DNA of 64,000 nucleotides from Bisporella sp. PMI_857 (Eukaryota; Ascomycota; Leotiomycetes; Helotiales; Helotiaceae), in contig JAJSPD010000007.1 of the NCBI GenBank assembly GCA_021307315.1, positions 682,001 to 746,000 on the forward strand, written 5' to 3'. The position numbers and the translations under genes were made by a program. The notes under the pieces are model-generated. The model saw only the letters and a program-made list of their open reading frames with translations, did no database searches and was not told the DNA's origin. Positions 55,066 through 64,000 of the stretch are shown piece by piece. How positions within the stretch are numbered: the stretch's first letter is position 1; every line of letters starts with the position of its first letter.

Positions 55066-55854
55066 ATGGCAGCTGATACTCCGCAGCAGTATGATACCAT
55101 TCAAGGCCCCTACGATTACATCCGTACAGCGTCTATCGCCTTGATCGAGCGTGAGAATGTGCGTAAAAAAGTAGCACCTTTTATCAAGGAAGCTCGAGTT
55201 CTCGATCTTGCTTGCGGATCAGGCTTCTACACTTACAACTTCCTCGAATGGGGAGCAAGCTCTGTGCTTGGTGTAGACATCTCCTCCGTCATGATAGACG
55301 AGGCCCGGCGCCAAGGGAAAGAGGTGTCATTTATACAAGCCGACTGCTCAACCCCAGCAGCCTACGACGGTGGGCCCTTTGACCTCGTTTTCGGCGCTTG
55401 GCTCCTCAACTACGCCGCAGATCGCGACGGTCTTGTTAGGATGTTTCGCAATATCATCCTGAATCTCAAGGATGGTGGGCATTTTGTTTCAATCACGGTT
55501 CCGCCATCTTCGAATCCAATAGATTCTCTTAGTGCGGAGGCGAATGCCCGCCCTATGCCCGCGGGATCTGGATATTTGATCTACGAGCATCTCAGGGACG
55601 TCGAGGATGGAATTTATTTCGGCGTGCGAGGCGAAACGCCGGTCGGAGACCTGTACTTTGAATGCTACCATTTGAAGAAGGAATTATATGAGGCGTCGGC
55701 TAGAGAGGCGGGATTCAAGGGCACGCTAGAGTGGGGTGTCACGGAAGTTCCAGAGAGGTACTTAAATGGGGAAGCACCGGGAGGTGCAAGTTTGGATGAG
55801 TTGGAGACTTACAAGACCATCCCTAATTATGGAGTGCTAGTTATCACTAAGTAG
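55066..55854 (+). CDS. Class I SAM-dependent methyltransferase
   Basis: Intronless, 262 residues, ATG to TAG. The SAM-binding motif I is VLDLACGSGFYT near residue 44, followed by motif II-like VLGVDISSVMIDEA near 66, QADC near 89 and FDLVFGAWLLNYA near 105. A regulatory-size C-terminal half (GDLYFECYHLKKELYE) follows, as in the ToxA/TcmP-like small-molecule methyltransferases of fungi. The acceptor cannot be read from sequence; small metabolites are typical of this group. It stands alone without a biosynthetic backbone gene nearby, so it is not evidence of a metabolite cluster. The ATG is preceded by a purine-rich context (CAAAT) and an 11-bp repeat about 85 bp upstream. Confidence 0.85.
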   Translation: MAADTPQQYDTIQGPYDYIRTASIALIERENVRKKVAPFIKEARVLDLACGSGFYTYNFLEWGASSVLGVDISSVMIDEARRQGKEVSFIQADCSTPAAYDGGPFDLVFGAWLLNYAADRDGLVRMFRNIILNLKDGGHFVSITVPPSSNPIDSLSAEANARPMPAGSGYLIYEHLRDVEDGIYFGVRGETPVGDLYFECYHLKKELYEASAREAGFKGTLEWGVTEVPERYLNGEAPGGASLDELETYKTIPNYGVLVITK

Positions 55855-57209
55855 AGGTTTGCTTGAGACATCTTTCCTTTCCAACTAAGGCTTGCTATCT
55901 GACGTCGGCCCTTTCATTGCGATGCTGTCCACTCCCACCTAATCTCAGATTCGCAGTAGCTTGTAAAATGCAATTGTAGAATGGTCTTTTGTGCCTATTG
56001 TGGCCGGTCTTTCACATGTGACGAGCATCTCCAAAGTCATATCTTGACCCGTGAGTCCTTTTTCCTCCCAAGACACTTGCGGACGAACGACTGCCCACTC
56101 GGTCGCCTCCTGACTGTGCAAGTTAGATACTAGGGTGCACCAATTTGAATGCGGCATCTGTCATCTTTCCTTCACCTGGCGGTAAGTCATTCTCTCCATG
56201 GTTTCTTTCGGACGCCTTCCTGATGTTGGACTCGAATGGAAATTTGGCAGACGTCCTGACTTCCGTAGCAGTAGCATTGCGGTCACTAGATTACGTATCA
56301 TTATTAGATGTAACGCTGATAGACAGCCAAAGTTCGAATTGAAAATATACCGGCAAGTAGTCCAAGTTGAAATAAGTGTATTACAAGTTATTTGTAGATA
56401 ATTCTAGTAACGGGTAAAGAATCACTATATAAGTTAAACTTAAGGTTTTCCCTTTTCAGCAACTAGCTATACATTTGTAGCTTGGAGTCCCAAGATTCCA
56501 GACTCTCAGACCCCATCACGTAAACACGCCTCTGGAACTCACAGCTTACTAGCCGAGTTACATAAAACTTTTGTTAATACGAATATTTCTTTAATTAAAA
56601 TATTGCTTAAAAAGCCGAGTCCGTCCGAAGCGTTAGAGAGATAACCGGTTTAAGTATAAACATGCATATAAATATAACTATAAATATTTTCTGCTCGTAA
56701 ACGTACAATGTTTTCAGGGATAAACAAATAGCCATCTTCGACTTTAGCACTATCGCCTTCGTTTGCGGCTTTTCGCTCGATAGCTCTAAGCTTGCATGCA
56801 GCTTTTGCAGCAGCTTCATCAACATACTTTTGAAGGCGCCCACCAGGCATATTTGTTTTACTTTTTGAGAAGGTTCGATTAACTCAAAAATGGCAGTCTA
56901 AGCACCCACCTCCATCAAATATTTTACGATCTTGTGCTCTCTCTAGTCAACGCCACGATTGCAGATGGGGCGCTGATGCGGTATGCACCTCACAGCATCT
57001 AAATGAACGGACGCGGGATGACCACCTTTGCGCCGTCGACGCATCGGAGGACCGTTTTCCATCGCCCAACCCTAACAGCGGAACTGCCTAGTTATTTAGT
57101 TTTATTCCAGGAAAATTAATGCGTAGTAGTATTAGTAGAATCTCATGGAAGTTGATATAACTTATAATGGGATTGGCGGCTTTGGCTGATGGAATCCTTC
57201 CCCTTCTCG
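55855..57209. other. Intergenic, AT-rich
   Basis: A minus-strand 66-codon ATG frame at 56650-56850 (YVDEAAAKAACKLRAIERKA) looks helical and alanine-rich but is unrecognised. It could be a remnant. Nothing else was seen. Confidence 0.4.
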
Positions 57210-60200
57210 CTACACATGACTTGCAGCCAAAACCTGAGCTCTCCGTACCGCTTTCCTATTCTCTCTACGATCCCGACTTGAATATATCTCATTGACAACC
57301 CGGTGTTTGGTTTCACGAAGGCTGCCCTTCAGGACAGCTCCCTGGGACGTGAACTTCCAAAGTCTTCTTAGACCTGTATACTCAATAATTGCGGCCCAAA
57401 CAACATTCGGGAGAAAGGAGACAAAGTTCCATAGGAAAATGGCGAGCGAAGTAAACCTGCTGCGTATCCAGGCGTTGAATGCAACAGATAGAGACACAGC
57501 GGTTACACCCAGAGAGACCAAGACTAATCGAAAAGTCAGATGCTGGCTGGTGTGGCTGTACTGGAACAGGGAATGAGAAATCACATACACATAATTTTGA
57601 ACTGGTGTTGAATCGGCATGGTAGCACCACCCGGACCAGACAACTCTTTTGCGTTCATTCCAAAAATACTAGACATGAATGAGAGTGGAAGAAAAATGAT
57701 AGTGACCACAGTGAACATCATAATCGATCTTCCTTGAGTTACACTTTCTTCAGCACGAGCAAGAGCTGATTTGGCTTCAATGATACTGCCTTGTTGGATC
57801 TTCAGATCAAAGACATATTTCAACTAAGATCTGTCAGCAAGAGCCCCCGTGAACTACAGGTCAGCCAGTCTTACATGTTCTATTATCTCATTTGTATTTT
57901 GTTCGAGATCCTGAAGCTCGGTTCGACATGATTCAATCTCCTCTATGAGTTTCTCAGCTTTGTCTAGTGTTGTCTTTGATACAGGTTGATGCAAACTGCC
58001 AATCTGGGTGTTCTTGATGTTCTGAACAGAAAAAACAGTATGTTGACCACCAGATGGTGAAAATCCCGTCTGCAGATCGCTTGTCTTCACGTTCCGCATG
58101 GATTTCATGTGAGCCTTTGCCTGTTGCGATGCCTCCCAAGTCGATTGCTGCTCGTTTAGGCCGTTTAAGGTTTTTGAGAAGAGTCTGGCAACTCGAAGTT
58201 GTTGGAGATAAATGCGATCCATCATGTGAAGTTCTTCCACGATATCCTGAGCTTCACGAAGAAGCCCAGCTTCCGGTTTGATGTTTAGGTAGATCCGAGC
58301 AGCGGCTTCGATGCCTTCATATTCCGTCATGTTACGCCCATCTAAATTGGTTCGTTCAAGATGTCGCCAGAAACCCTCGAACGCAACCTCCTTCATATGG
58401 GACTTGAAAAGATATTAGCAATATCTACAATCACAGAATTTGCACTCACTACGCGAACGACAGCGTTTGCAAAGATATCCAACAGCTGGGGGCGTTCATC
58501 CGTTGGCTTGCTGCGATCAGAGAAGAATGTAGAACATTCATTCATAATAACAAGAGCCAAGTCGAAAGCTGATCGAACTTCACCAGGAAGTAAATATTCC
58601 AATCTAGAGCGAATACCCTCAAAGATCCCAGAAGGATCTGAGTTATTTCTCCCCCATCGCTCAGGGAAAAAGGTCAGGACAGTTCCTAAACTGTTAGTTC
58701 AGCTTGTCTTATTTCACCAAGGATCACACATCCCGTGTTATACAGTGCACTAATCACGGAAAAGAAGGCGTTTTGAGCCAGGGGGGAGACTTACTCTCAT
58801 CAAGGACGTAGAGCCACAATTGATCAACCATTATTATTTTGGTGGTCTTGGACAAGCTCTTACCAGCGCGAGTACCTCGATAGACAACTTGATCCTGGTC
58901 ACGCAACTCCGTATCTGCAAGGTTGCAGTAGTAGGATTGGTCCAATGTCCGCCTTGGGTGAGTTGGTGGATTAAGCTCAGGGTAGAGGTGATCCCGTAGT
59001 TCTCTGACATTGAGATATGTGTCGAAGGCCTTGTAGATATTAGCTGCTGCTAGGAGGTACTTTCCTAGCGGTGACATAGTTGTGTGTTGTACAGGTCTTT
59101 GTATAATAGGATCAGCTAGCGTTTCTCCACTGTACTTGATGCGAGCCATTTCAACCACCGTTGAAAATTTCTCAGCCAGGTTTGCCGTTTCGGGATTTTC
59201 CCTGCGACGTCGGTCTGCCGTTCTCTCTGTGATTGATCTGATCACTGCTGCCATTTCACGACATCTTAAATGCGTTTCCCAATGTAAATATGGCATCTGG
59301 TCTTTGTTCAGTATTATGTTTGAAGGTGATTCATCTCAAGTGCCTCACGAATATGACAAAGTTCTTATTACTGGGGCCATTCGCTTCTGAGTTACTTTCC
59401 GCGGGATAAGCTGTCCAAGTTAGTGAAGTCAATAATGCCTAAAATATATAAGCAACTGACTATTAGGAATGAATGAACATTGCGAGCGCATATATCTGGA
59501 GTGAACAGGATCATTGATGCTGCCGTGTTGTCGGCCAGTCCAAACCTCTCTGCAAAGAATGCCCGATGCCTTCTGACAGTAGTTCCATGCTTTTCTGTTG
59601 TTGTATTCTCCCCTCCTCTCTCCATAATACCTGGCTATGGATTCCTATTAATGGGATCAGCGTAATTGCAAGATATCGGAGAGAACTAACCTCAACCCAT
59701 AACATATTATTTGCTGGAAAATGAAAGTAACGAATAGAATTCTGGTCGTGATGCTCCTGTTTGAGAGGCGATCTCTGTTCGTTATATAGGACATCATTGA
59801 GAGGATAAGTATCCAGACAGTAATCACCATAGTATGATACACCTGATTCCTCTGAGGGGGCAATTTTACTCAAAGAAATCTTGTTGACTTGGAAGCCATC
59901 GTCTGGACTGTCTTCGAGGCTCACTCTCGGGCTTGGATAATCTGGAGAGAGATCCCAGACTTTGACTGCCTTGAGAAGTTCCAGACGACGCCGCCAAAGG
60001 TCCTGGTCTCGGGGCAGTGCATCTCTTAGAGTCCTCATGCATTTCATAATCTCTACATCGCATCTCTCCTTTGCTTGAAGTCTCCACTGACTCCGATAAC
60101 TTTCCATGCACTGTGTTACGTTTACATTATCGACCTGTCGCAAAAACCGCGCCCTTAGCTTCTCTATCCCTTCTAATTCTGACACGATCGCGTGCTTCTG

Positions 60201-60356
60201 AGGCACAGAAAGCATTTGCATGAATGCATCTCGTTGGGAGTACCTGCAGCAAGAATACATATACAGCGGGTCGTCACGGAGATGCTCAGGCGTGCCTTTT
60301 GGCGGTTCTTCCCAGTCGTTGCTGTTAATGGGATGGATTTTATCATCCTCCGCCAT
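57210..60356 (-). CDS. CorA-type magnesium-transporter domain protein
   Basis: Eight exons, ending at TAG 57210-57212, give about 906 residues. Exons 3-8 (59410-59349, 59296-58795, 58685-58450, 58402-57875, 57823-57589, 57523-57210) splice in phase. The N-terminus is cytosolic. The middle carries MPYLHWET, RRTLDQSYYCNLADTELRD, DQVVYRGT and MVDQLWLYVLDERTVLTFFPERW, a block typical of fungal CorA-like proteins. A long helical stalk follows (KLIEEIESCRTELQDLEQNT). The first membrane span ends in IFGMN, the GMN selectivity signature, and the second is FLVSLGVTAVSLSVAF. The C-terminus is basic. It probably forms a pentameric divalent-cation channel. The exon 1 to 2 join is unresolved: the obvious donor (GTTAGT after WVE) misses phase by one, and a weak donor 4 nt on (GTTCTC) fits. 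Confidence 0.8.
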
Positions 60357-61116
60357 GATGGGTACTTATAGAAACGCTGAGGAAAATGAATCAAGAAGGC
60401 AGGTTGACACTTCGGTCGGTTTTCAAGACTCAGCTTTCATTGGTCGTGAATATCCGCAGACTCGTGGCGGGCAATTTTCAGCAAATCAATATATAATTAC
60501 TGTATGGCTTGATGTCGTGCGATCTGACAGGCGCCACTAACACGACCGTTGCATAGGTCTCAGGTTCTCGAGTCCGTTAATGGGTCATATTAGCGAAGGC
60601 TGAATTTCTGGTGGGTTATCTAGGAACTCAAGGCAGCTACCTCGGCATTATAATAACAGTCGCGAAAAGTCTGCATGATTGCGATTTTCCATGTTATTTT
60701 ACACTTTTGATATTTGAAAATGGGTGGCAAAGGAATGGAAAGCTTGCTACTTTTAGTGATATTGCTCGGAAGCTATAGCGGTTGAATGGTTTCCGTCTGG
60801 AGAACCACCGTCTACAGGACCGTCGAGTATTTGGATCATTATATTGTGAAAGGATCGGAAATCAATGATATGAGCAAGTTCTATTCGTAATCTAAGAGAA
60901 GGCATAGACTCCATGCATACCTCTCTGCAAAATTTCTCTTCCATGCTATCGTTTGCTAGTGAAATCCAGCTGAGAAGCTCATATCTTATCTTAATGTGCC
61001 GTCGAGACAGAGCTGTTGGAATAGCAGTGCTCAAGAGGATTAATGGTACGGATAAAGCCTGGTAGATTATACCAGGTACTAGATAACAACTAGAGGAAAA
61101 TCCAATCTACCCAACA
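60357..61116. other. Intergenic, no gene recognised
   Basis: Promoter of the CorA gene and 3' flank of the phosphoesterase. A minus-strand frame at 60753-61034 is open but unrecognised. Confidence 0.45.
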
Positions 61117-62295
61117 TCAACCCCATCGGCGCCACTGCGTTGTGGAAAATCCTGATTCTGGCGCATTTGGGCCTGGCAGAATCTCACGTAATAAGTAATT
61201 AATATCCTTCCCGGCATTTCGCACTTCTTCCCACTGCTTAGGGTAGCCCACGCTACACTCTTCAAAGCGGACGCCATCTTTCCAGTCGGTTCTCGGGACA
61301 TGAAGGTGACCTGAGATGACCACTTTCGCGTTGAAGCGCGTGTGCCAGTCGTTTGTTAATTTCGTGCCACACCATAGGCTGAACCGCGGGACTCGTGGGA
61401 TATACACAAGATCTTCTCGGAGCGGCCAATGGTTCACAATGATCAACGGTACACCTTCTCGTGCTGCTGCTTCGAGTTTCTGCTCTGTTTTTGCTACTAG
61501 TGCTGTGCACCATGCCTCGCGTGATGGGTAAGGATCTGGATGCAATAAATACTCATCCGTGGCGACTAATCCGCACACGAAAGTTAGTAACTGCTAATTT
61601 TGGTTAAGAGGAATAGCAACTGCTACTCAATTACTCTGATTTCCAATATAGTGGAGAAAAGAGGCGAAAACTGAGCAGTCGCGTATGCGCACCTGTTTCA
61701 GCCTTTTCTGCCCACTTCAAGGCACCTTCTCTTGAGACGTCGCCCGGCCTAAAGCTATAATCATACAAGGTGAATATGGGAGCAATTATTGCGGGTCCTC
61801 CTTCGCCTTCCCATCTCAAGTAATCATCCTAATCATGCATATCTGTTAGTTTTCGCTATGTAAAGGATTAAACATTGAGCTGCCGGTAGATTAGACGGTT
61901 TGAGCAAGTATTCTCAAGCACAGAATCATCAATAGTGGTTTCTGCTTGAAAAAAGAAAAAAGAAGAAGAGAGGATAGAAGGTCTTTGACTCGGAGATGTA
62001 CCTCGGGCGTTCTCACGCCATATCTGCGTGCCACTTCTATGCACTGATTGTACTTCGCCTCGCCTCTGAGCGCCGTCTGTACTGGCACTGAGTACAGCTC
62101 GTGATTGCCAGGCACCCAGACGACTTCCTTGAAATTCCTCGTTGCCGCCTTGAAAGCTATCTCCAGGTGCTCGACCGTTTCGCCAATGTCCCCACACAAA
62201 ATTAAGCCGTCTTCCGGGTGCGAGTCTAGCGCCTCAAGCGCTTCTCGGTTGGCTTGATAGGACAAATGGAGGTCTCCTACTGCAAAGAGCTTCAT
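61117..62295 (-). CDS. Calcineurin-like metallophosphoesterase
   Basis: Three exons (62295-62002, 61828-61693, 61565-61117) splice in phase into 292 residues. Metal-binding motifs are all present: GDLHLSY (D-x-H) at residue 7, GDIGE (GD) near 35, GNHELY (GNHE/D) near 64, NHWPL near 190 and SGHLHVPR (GHxH) near 230. This is the standard two-metal set of the calcineurin-like family; it should hydrolyse phosphate esters or diesters in the cytosol (no signal peptide or membrane span). The substrate is unknown. The fungal sequence resembles bacterial-type single-domain phosphoesterases. A 791-bp TIR element starts 120 bp upstream of the ATG and probably lies in the promoter. Confidence 0.9.
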
Positions 62296-62415
62296 GATGC
62301 TTTGTCAAATGAGTTACTGTCAGAACGGGAAAAACGGAAGTGAAATCCCACTAGCCACGCATGCTTACTAATGTGAATCTCGCTGATGCTAAGCCACATT
62401 GGCTCCTTTTTAAAT

Positions 62416-63206
62416 ACGGCAAATATCTCATATACCACAAAAAAGTGGCCATATATCTGATATACCATATTTTTTTTGACGAATATCTCAAATACCATCT
62501 TTTGTTTCTTGGCGCAAATGTATGGTATTTGAGTTATTTATTGACTAAATGATGGTATATAAGAAACACTTATATATCTCATATACCATTATTTTGTCGC
62601 GACACGCTGCAGCAATACAACACACGCAGCAGCGAACGTTGTAGCAATAGTATTGCTATTGCTATAAAGTGTATTACTGCAGTATGTATTTTATTGCTAC
62701 AATATGTATTATGTAGCTATAACATATGTTGTATTGCTATAGCGTATGTTACGACACTTTGTAGCGACACACGCTGTAGCGACACGCTGTAACGACACAT
62801 GCTGTAGCGACACACGCTGTAACGACATATACTGTAGCGACACATGCTGTAACGACATACACTGTAGTAATCCAAAACACGCTGTAGTAATACAATACAT
62901 ACTATACAATACAAACTATATTAATACTATTGTTATAGCGTGTGTAGTTATTATACAAAAATAACCACTATTTGCAATCTGATTAATACACTTTATATTC
63001 TATGTAACAGTAGTATTACTACAGTGTAAGTCGTTCTAGCGTGTATTACAGGCTTTACAGTGAGTGTTGACGAATATCTGATATACTATACATTTGTTGA
63101 CATATATCTCATATACCATAAAAGTGGTATATGAGATATTCGTCAAAAAAAGTATGGTATATCAGATATATGGCCACTTTTTTGTGGTATATGAGATATT
63201 TGCCGT
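62416..63206. mobile_element. 791-bp TIR element with 84-bp arms and TTTAAAT duplication
   Basis: The two ends are inverted copies over about 84 bp with two mismatches, both starting ACGGCAAATATCTCATATAC. A 7-bp target duplication TTTAAAT flanks it exactly (62409-62415, 63207-63213). Each arm is built from iterated ATATCT(C/G)ATATACCA units and a small hairpin CCACAAAAAAGTGG; more units occur inside both ends. The middle is a GTAGCGACAC-type minisatellite. No transposase is encoded. The superfamily cannot be named from the ends alone. Confidence 0.85.
62760..62862. repeat. 15-bp minisatellite inside the TIR element
   Basis: Seven units of TGTA(G/A)CGACA(C/T)A(C/T)(G/A)C, six of 15 bp and one of 13 bp. 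Units with TGTAGC and TGTAAC mostly alternate, suggesting a 30-bp higher-order unit. More diverged GTAGCAATA-type units flank it on both sides. Confidence 0.8.
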
Positions 63207-63577
63207 TTTAAATAATCAAGTTATGGGCCAAGAGAAACAAGCATGTACTTAAATGGATCAACACAAGTCCTCCGACAGAACGAGTAAAAGCTAAGCCCGA
63301 TATTGCGGTTCTTTTCGATTACACACACCCAGTGCTAATTTTGAGTATTGTAGATAACTTAACAAAAATTGATCTCACGATTTGGGATCAACAAAAAGTG
63401 TTGACAGCCACATATATATATATATTCTTATAACTCTACATGATACTTTCCTACTCTTTCCGGGTCCCTTATTCTTCACCTTTAACATAAAATCCTGCAT
63501 GTCCTTAAACCCAACGCGTTCTCATACACCGAACTAAGTTCTAACGTCAGCAACGACAGGATTCAACATACCATCCA
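63207..63577. other. Non-coding gap between two TIR elements
   Basis: AT-rich DNA with a short (TA)n tract near 63411-63425. No gene recognised. Confidence 0.5.
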
Positions 63578-63999
63578 CAGTGTTCTCAAGAGTATTGCGG
63601 TGTCTTGGCATACGGCACCTTAGCACGTATAGTGTCGAGCCCTTGATACCACGCTAGTATTAGTATCAAATTTCTCCAAAATACGCAGGGTTGACATAGA
63701 AATCCAACGCGATACCGTGCGGTGATAATACTATATATCGCCAAGACCAGTTCGCAAAGGATATGCGTATTATTTTATAAACATTGTACAGGGTTGTAAA
63801 AGAGGTATGTAAAACGCGCCAAACAAAAGTACTATAACCCGTGCGCGGTACATAGTAATGCCACGCTATGGGATGGTATGATATAAGGCTGCTAATATTG
63901 ATCGGCGTACGCATGCGAAATGGCTAATATTATATTACGCAGTGTATAGTATAGGGATGTAAGGGTCGATATACCGTGATAATGCTATTGAGAACACTG
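63578..63999. mobile_element. 422-bp hAT-like TIR element, second copy
   Basis: The left end is CAGTGTTCTCAAGAGTATTG and the reverse complement of the right end CAGTGTTCTCAATAGCATTA. Length and internal blocks match the copy at 16327-16752 (shared GATACCACGCTAGTATTAGT near the left, GGGTCGATATA near the right). The window ends one base after it, so the target duplication cannot be checked. Confidence 0.7.
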
Positions 64000-64000
64000 C

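Noticed and set aside
62709..62914. Repetitive peptides rich in SLQHVSLQ or CRYSMCRYS
   Set aside because: They are translations of the minisatellite within the TIR element, not a protein.
1..64000. CRISPR arrays, operons, tRNA or rRNA genes, riboswitches
   Set aside because: None seen. Spliced genes show eukaryotic nuclear DNA, and the only repeat arrays are the minisatellite and microsatellites.

Overview
The window is nuclear DNA of a filamentous ascomycete. Genes are split by short (about 47-100 nt) GT-AG introns with CTAAC/CTGAC-like branch sites. The gene content is typical of moulds: HET-domain incompatibility genes, a BTB protein with a proline-rich front, a DUF3632-like gene, chitin deacetylases with CBM18 modules and GPI-anchored GH16 enzymes. 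A leotiomycete is my best guess, by family resemblance only. All exon models were spliced by hand from reading frame, splice signals and codon phase; there is no transcript evidence.

Layout. (1) 0.4-12.4 kb is ordinary gene-dense sequence: a BTB/POZ protein, a GPI-anchored GH16 protein, the cohesin subunit Scc3/STAG, the urease accessory protein UreD and a RING-type protein. (2) 12.4-32.3 kb is a gene graveyard. It holds a broken RING gene, a patatin-like phospholipase cut in two by a small hAT-like element, two ruined HET genes and a ruined ankyrin gene. Small terminal-inverted-repeat (TIR) elements and about 6 kb of apparently empty AT-rich DNA lie between them. One intact-looking small secreted protein (18.1-18.8 kb) sits inside it. 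(3) 32.5-46 kb carries a compact set of cell-surface polysaccharide genes: GH16, a chitin deacetylase with four CBM18 modules, a second GPI-anchored chitin deacetylase, a chitin-synthase-like GT2 and a nucleotide-sugar dehydrogenase of the UDP-HexNAc type. (4) 46-55 kb is sparse: a 75-residue cysteine-rich secreted peptide, a DUF3632-like gene with one nonsense codon and a small secreted protein. (5) 55-64 kb has a SAM methyltransferase, a CorA-type transporter, a metallophosphoesterase, a 791-bp element with 84-bp TIRs, and a second copy of the hAT-like element at the window edge.

How the genes may work together. The strongest system-level signal is region 3. The dehydrogenase has the SPER and GGHCIPVxP signatures of enzymes that oxidise UDP-N-acetylhexosamines, not those of UDP-glucose dehydrogenase. 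With a processive beta-GlcNAc-type GT2, two deacetylases and a surface glucanase or transglycosylase, the set could build and trim an acidic or partly deacetylated aminosugar polymer at the cell surface. This is inference from domain content and proximity.

The decayed genes show TGG-to-TAG changes in two places (patatin and DUF3632). That fits G-to-A or C-to-T decay such as RIP, but two cases do not prove it.
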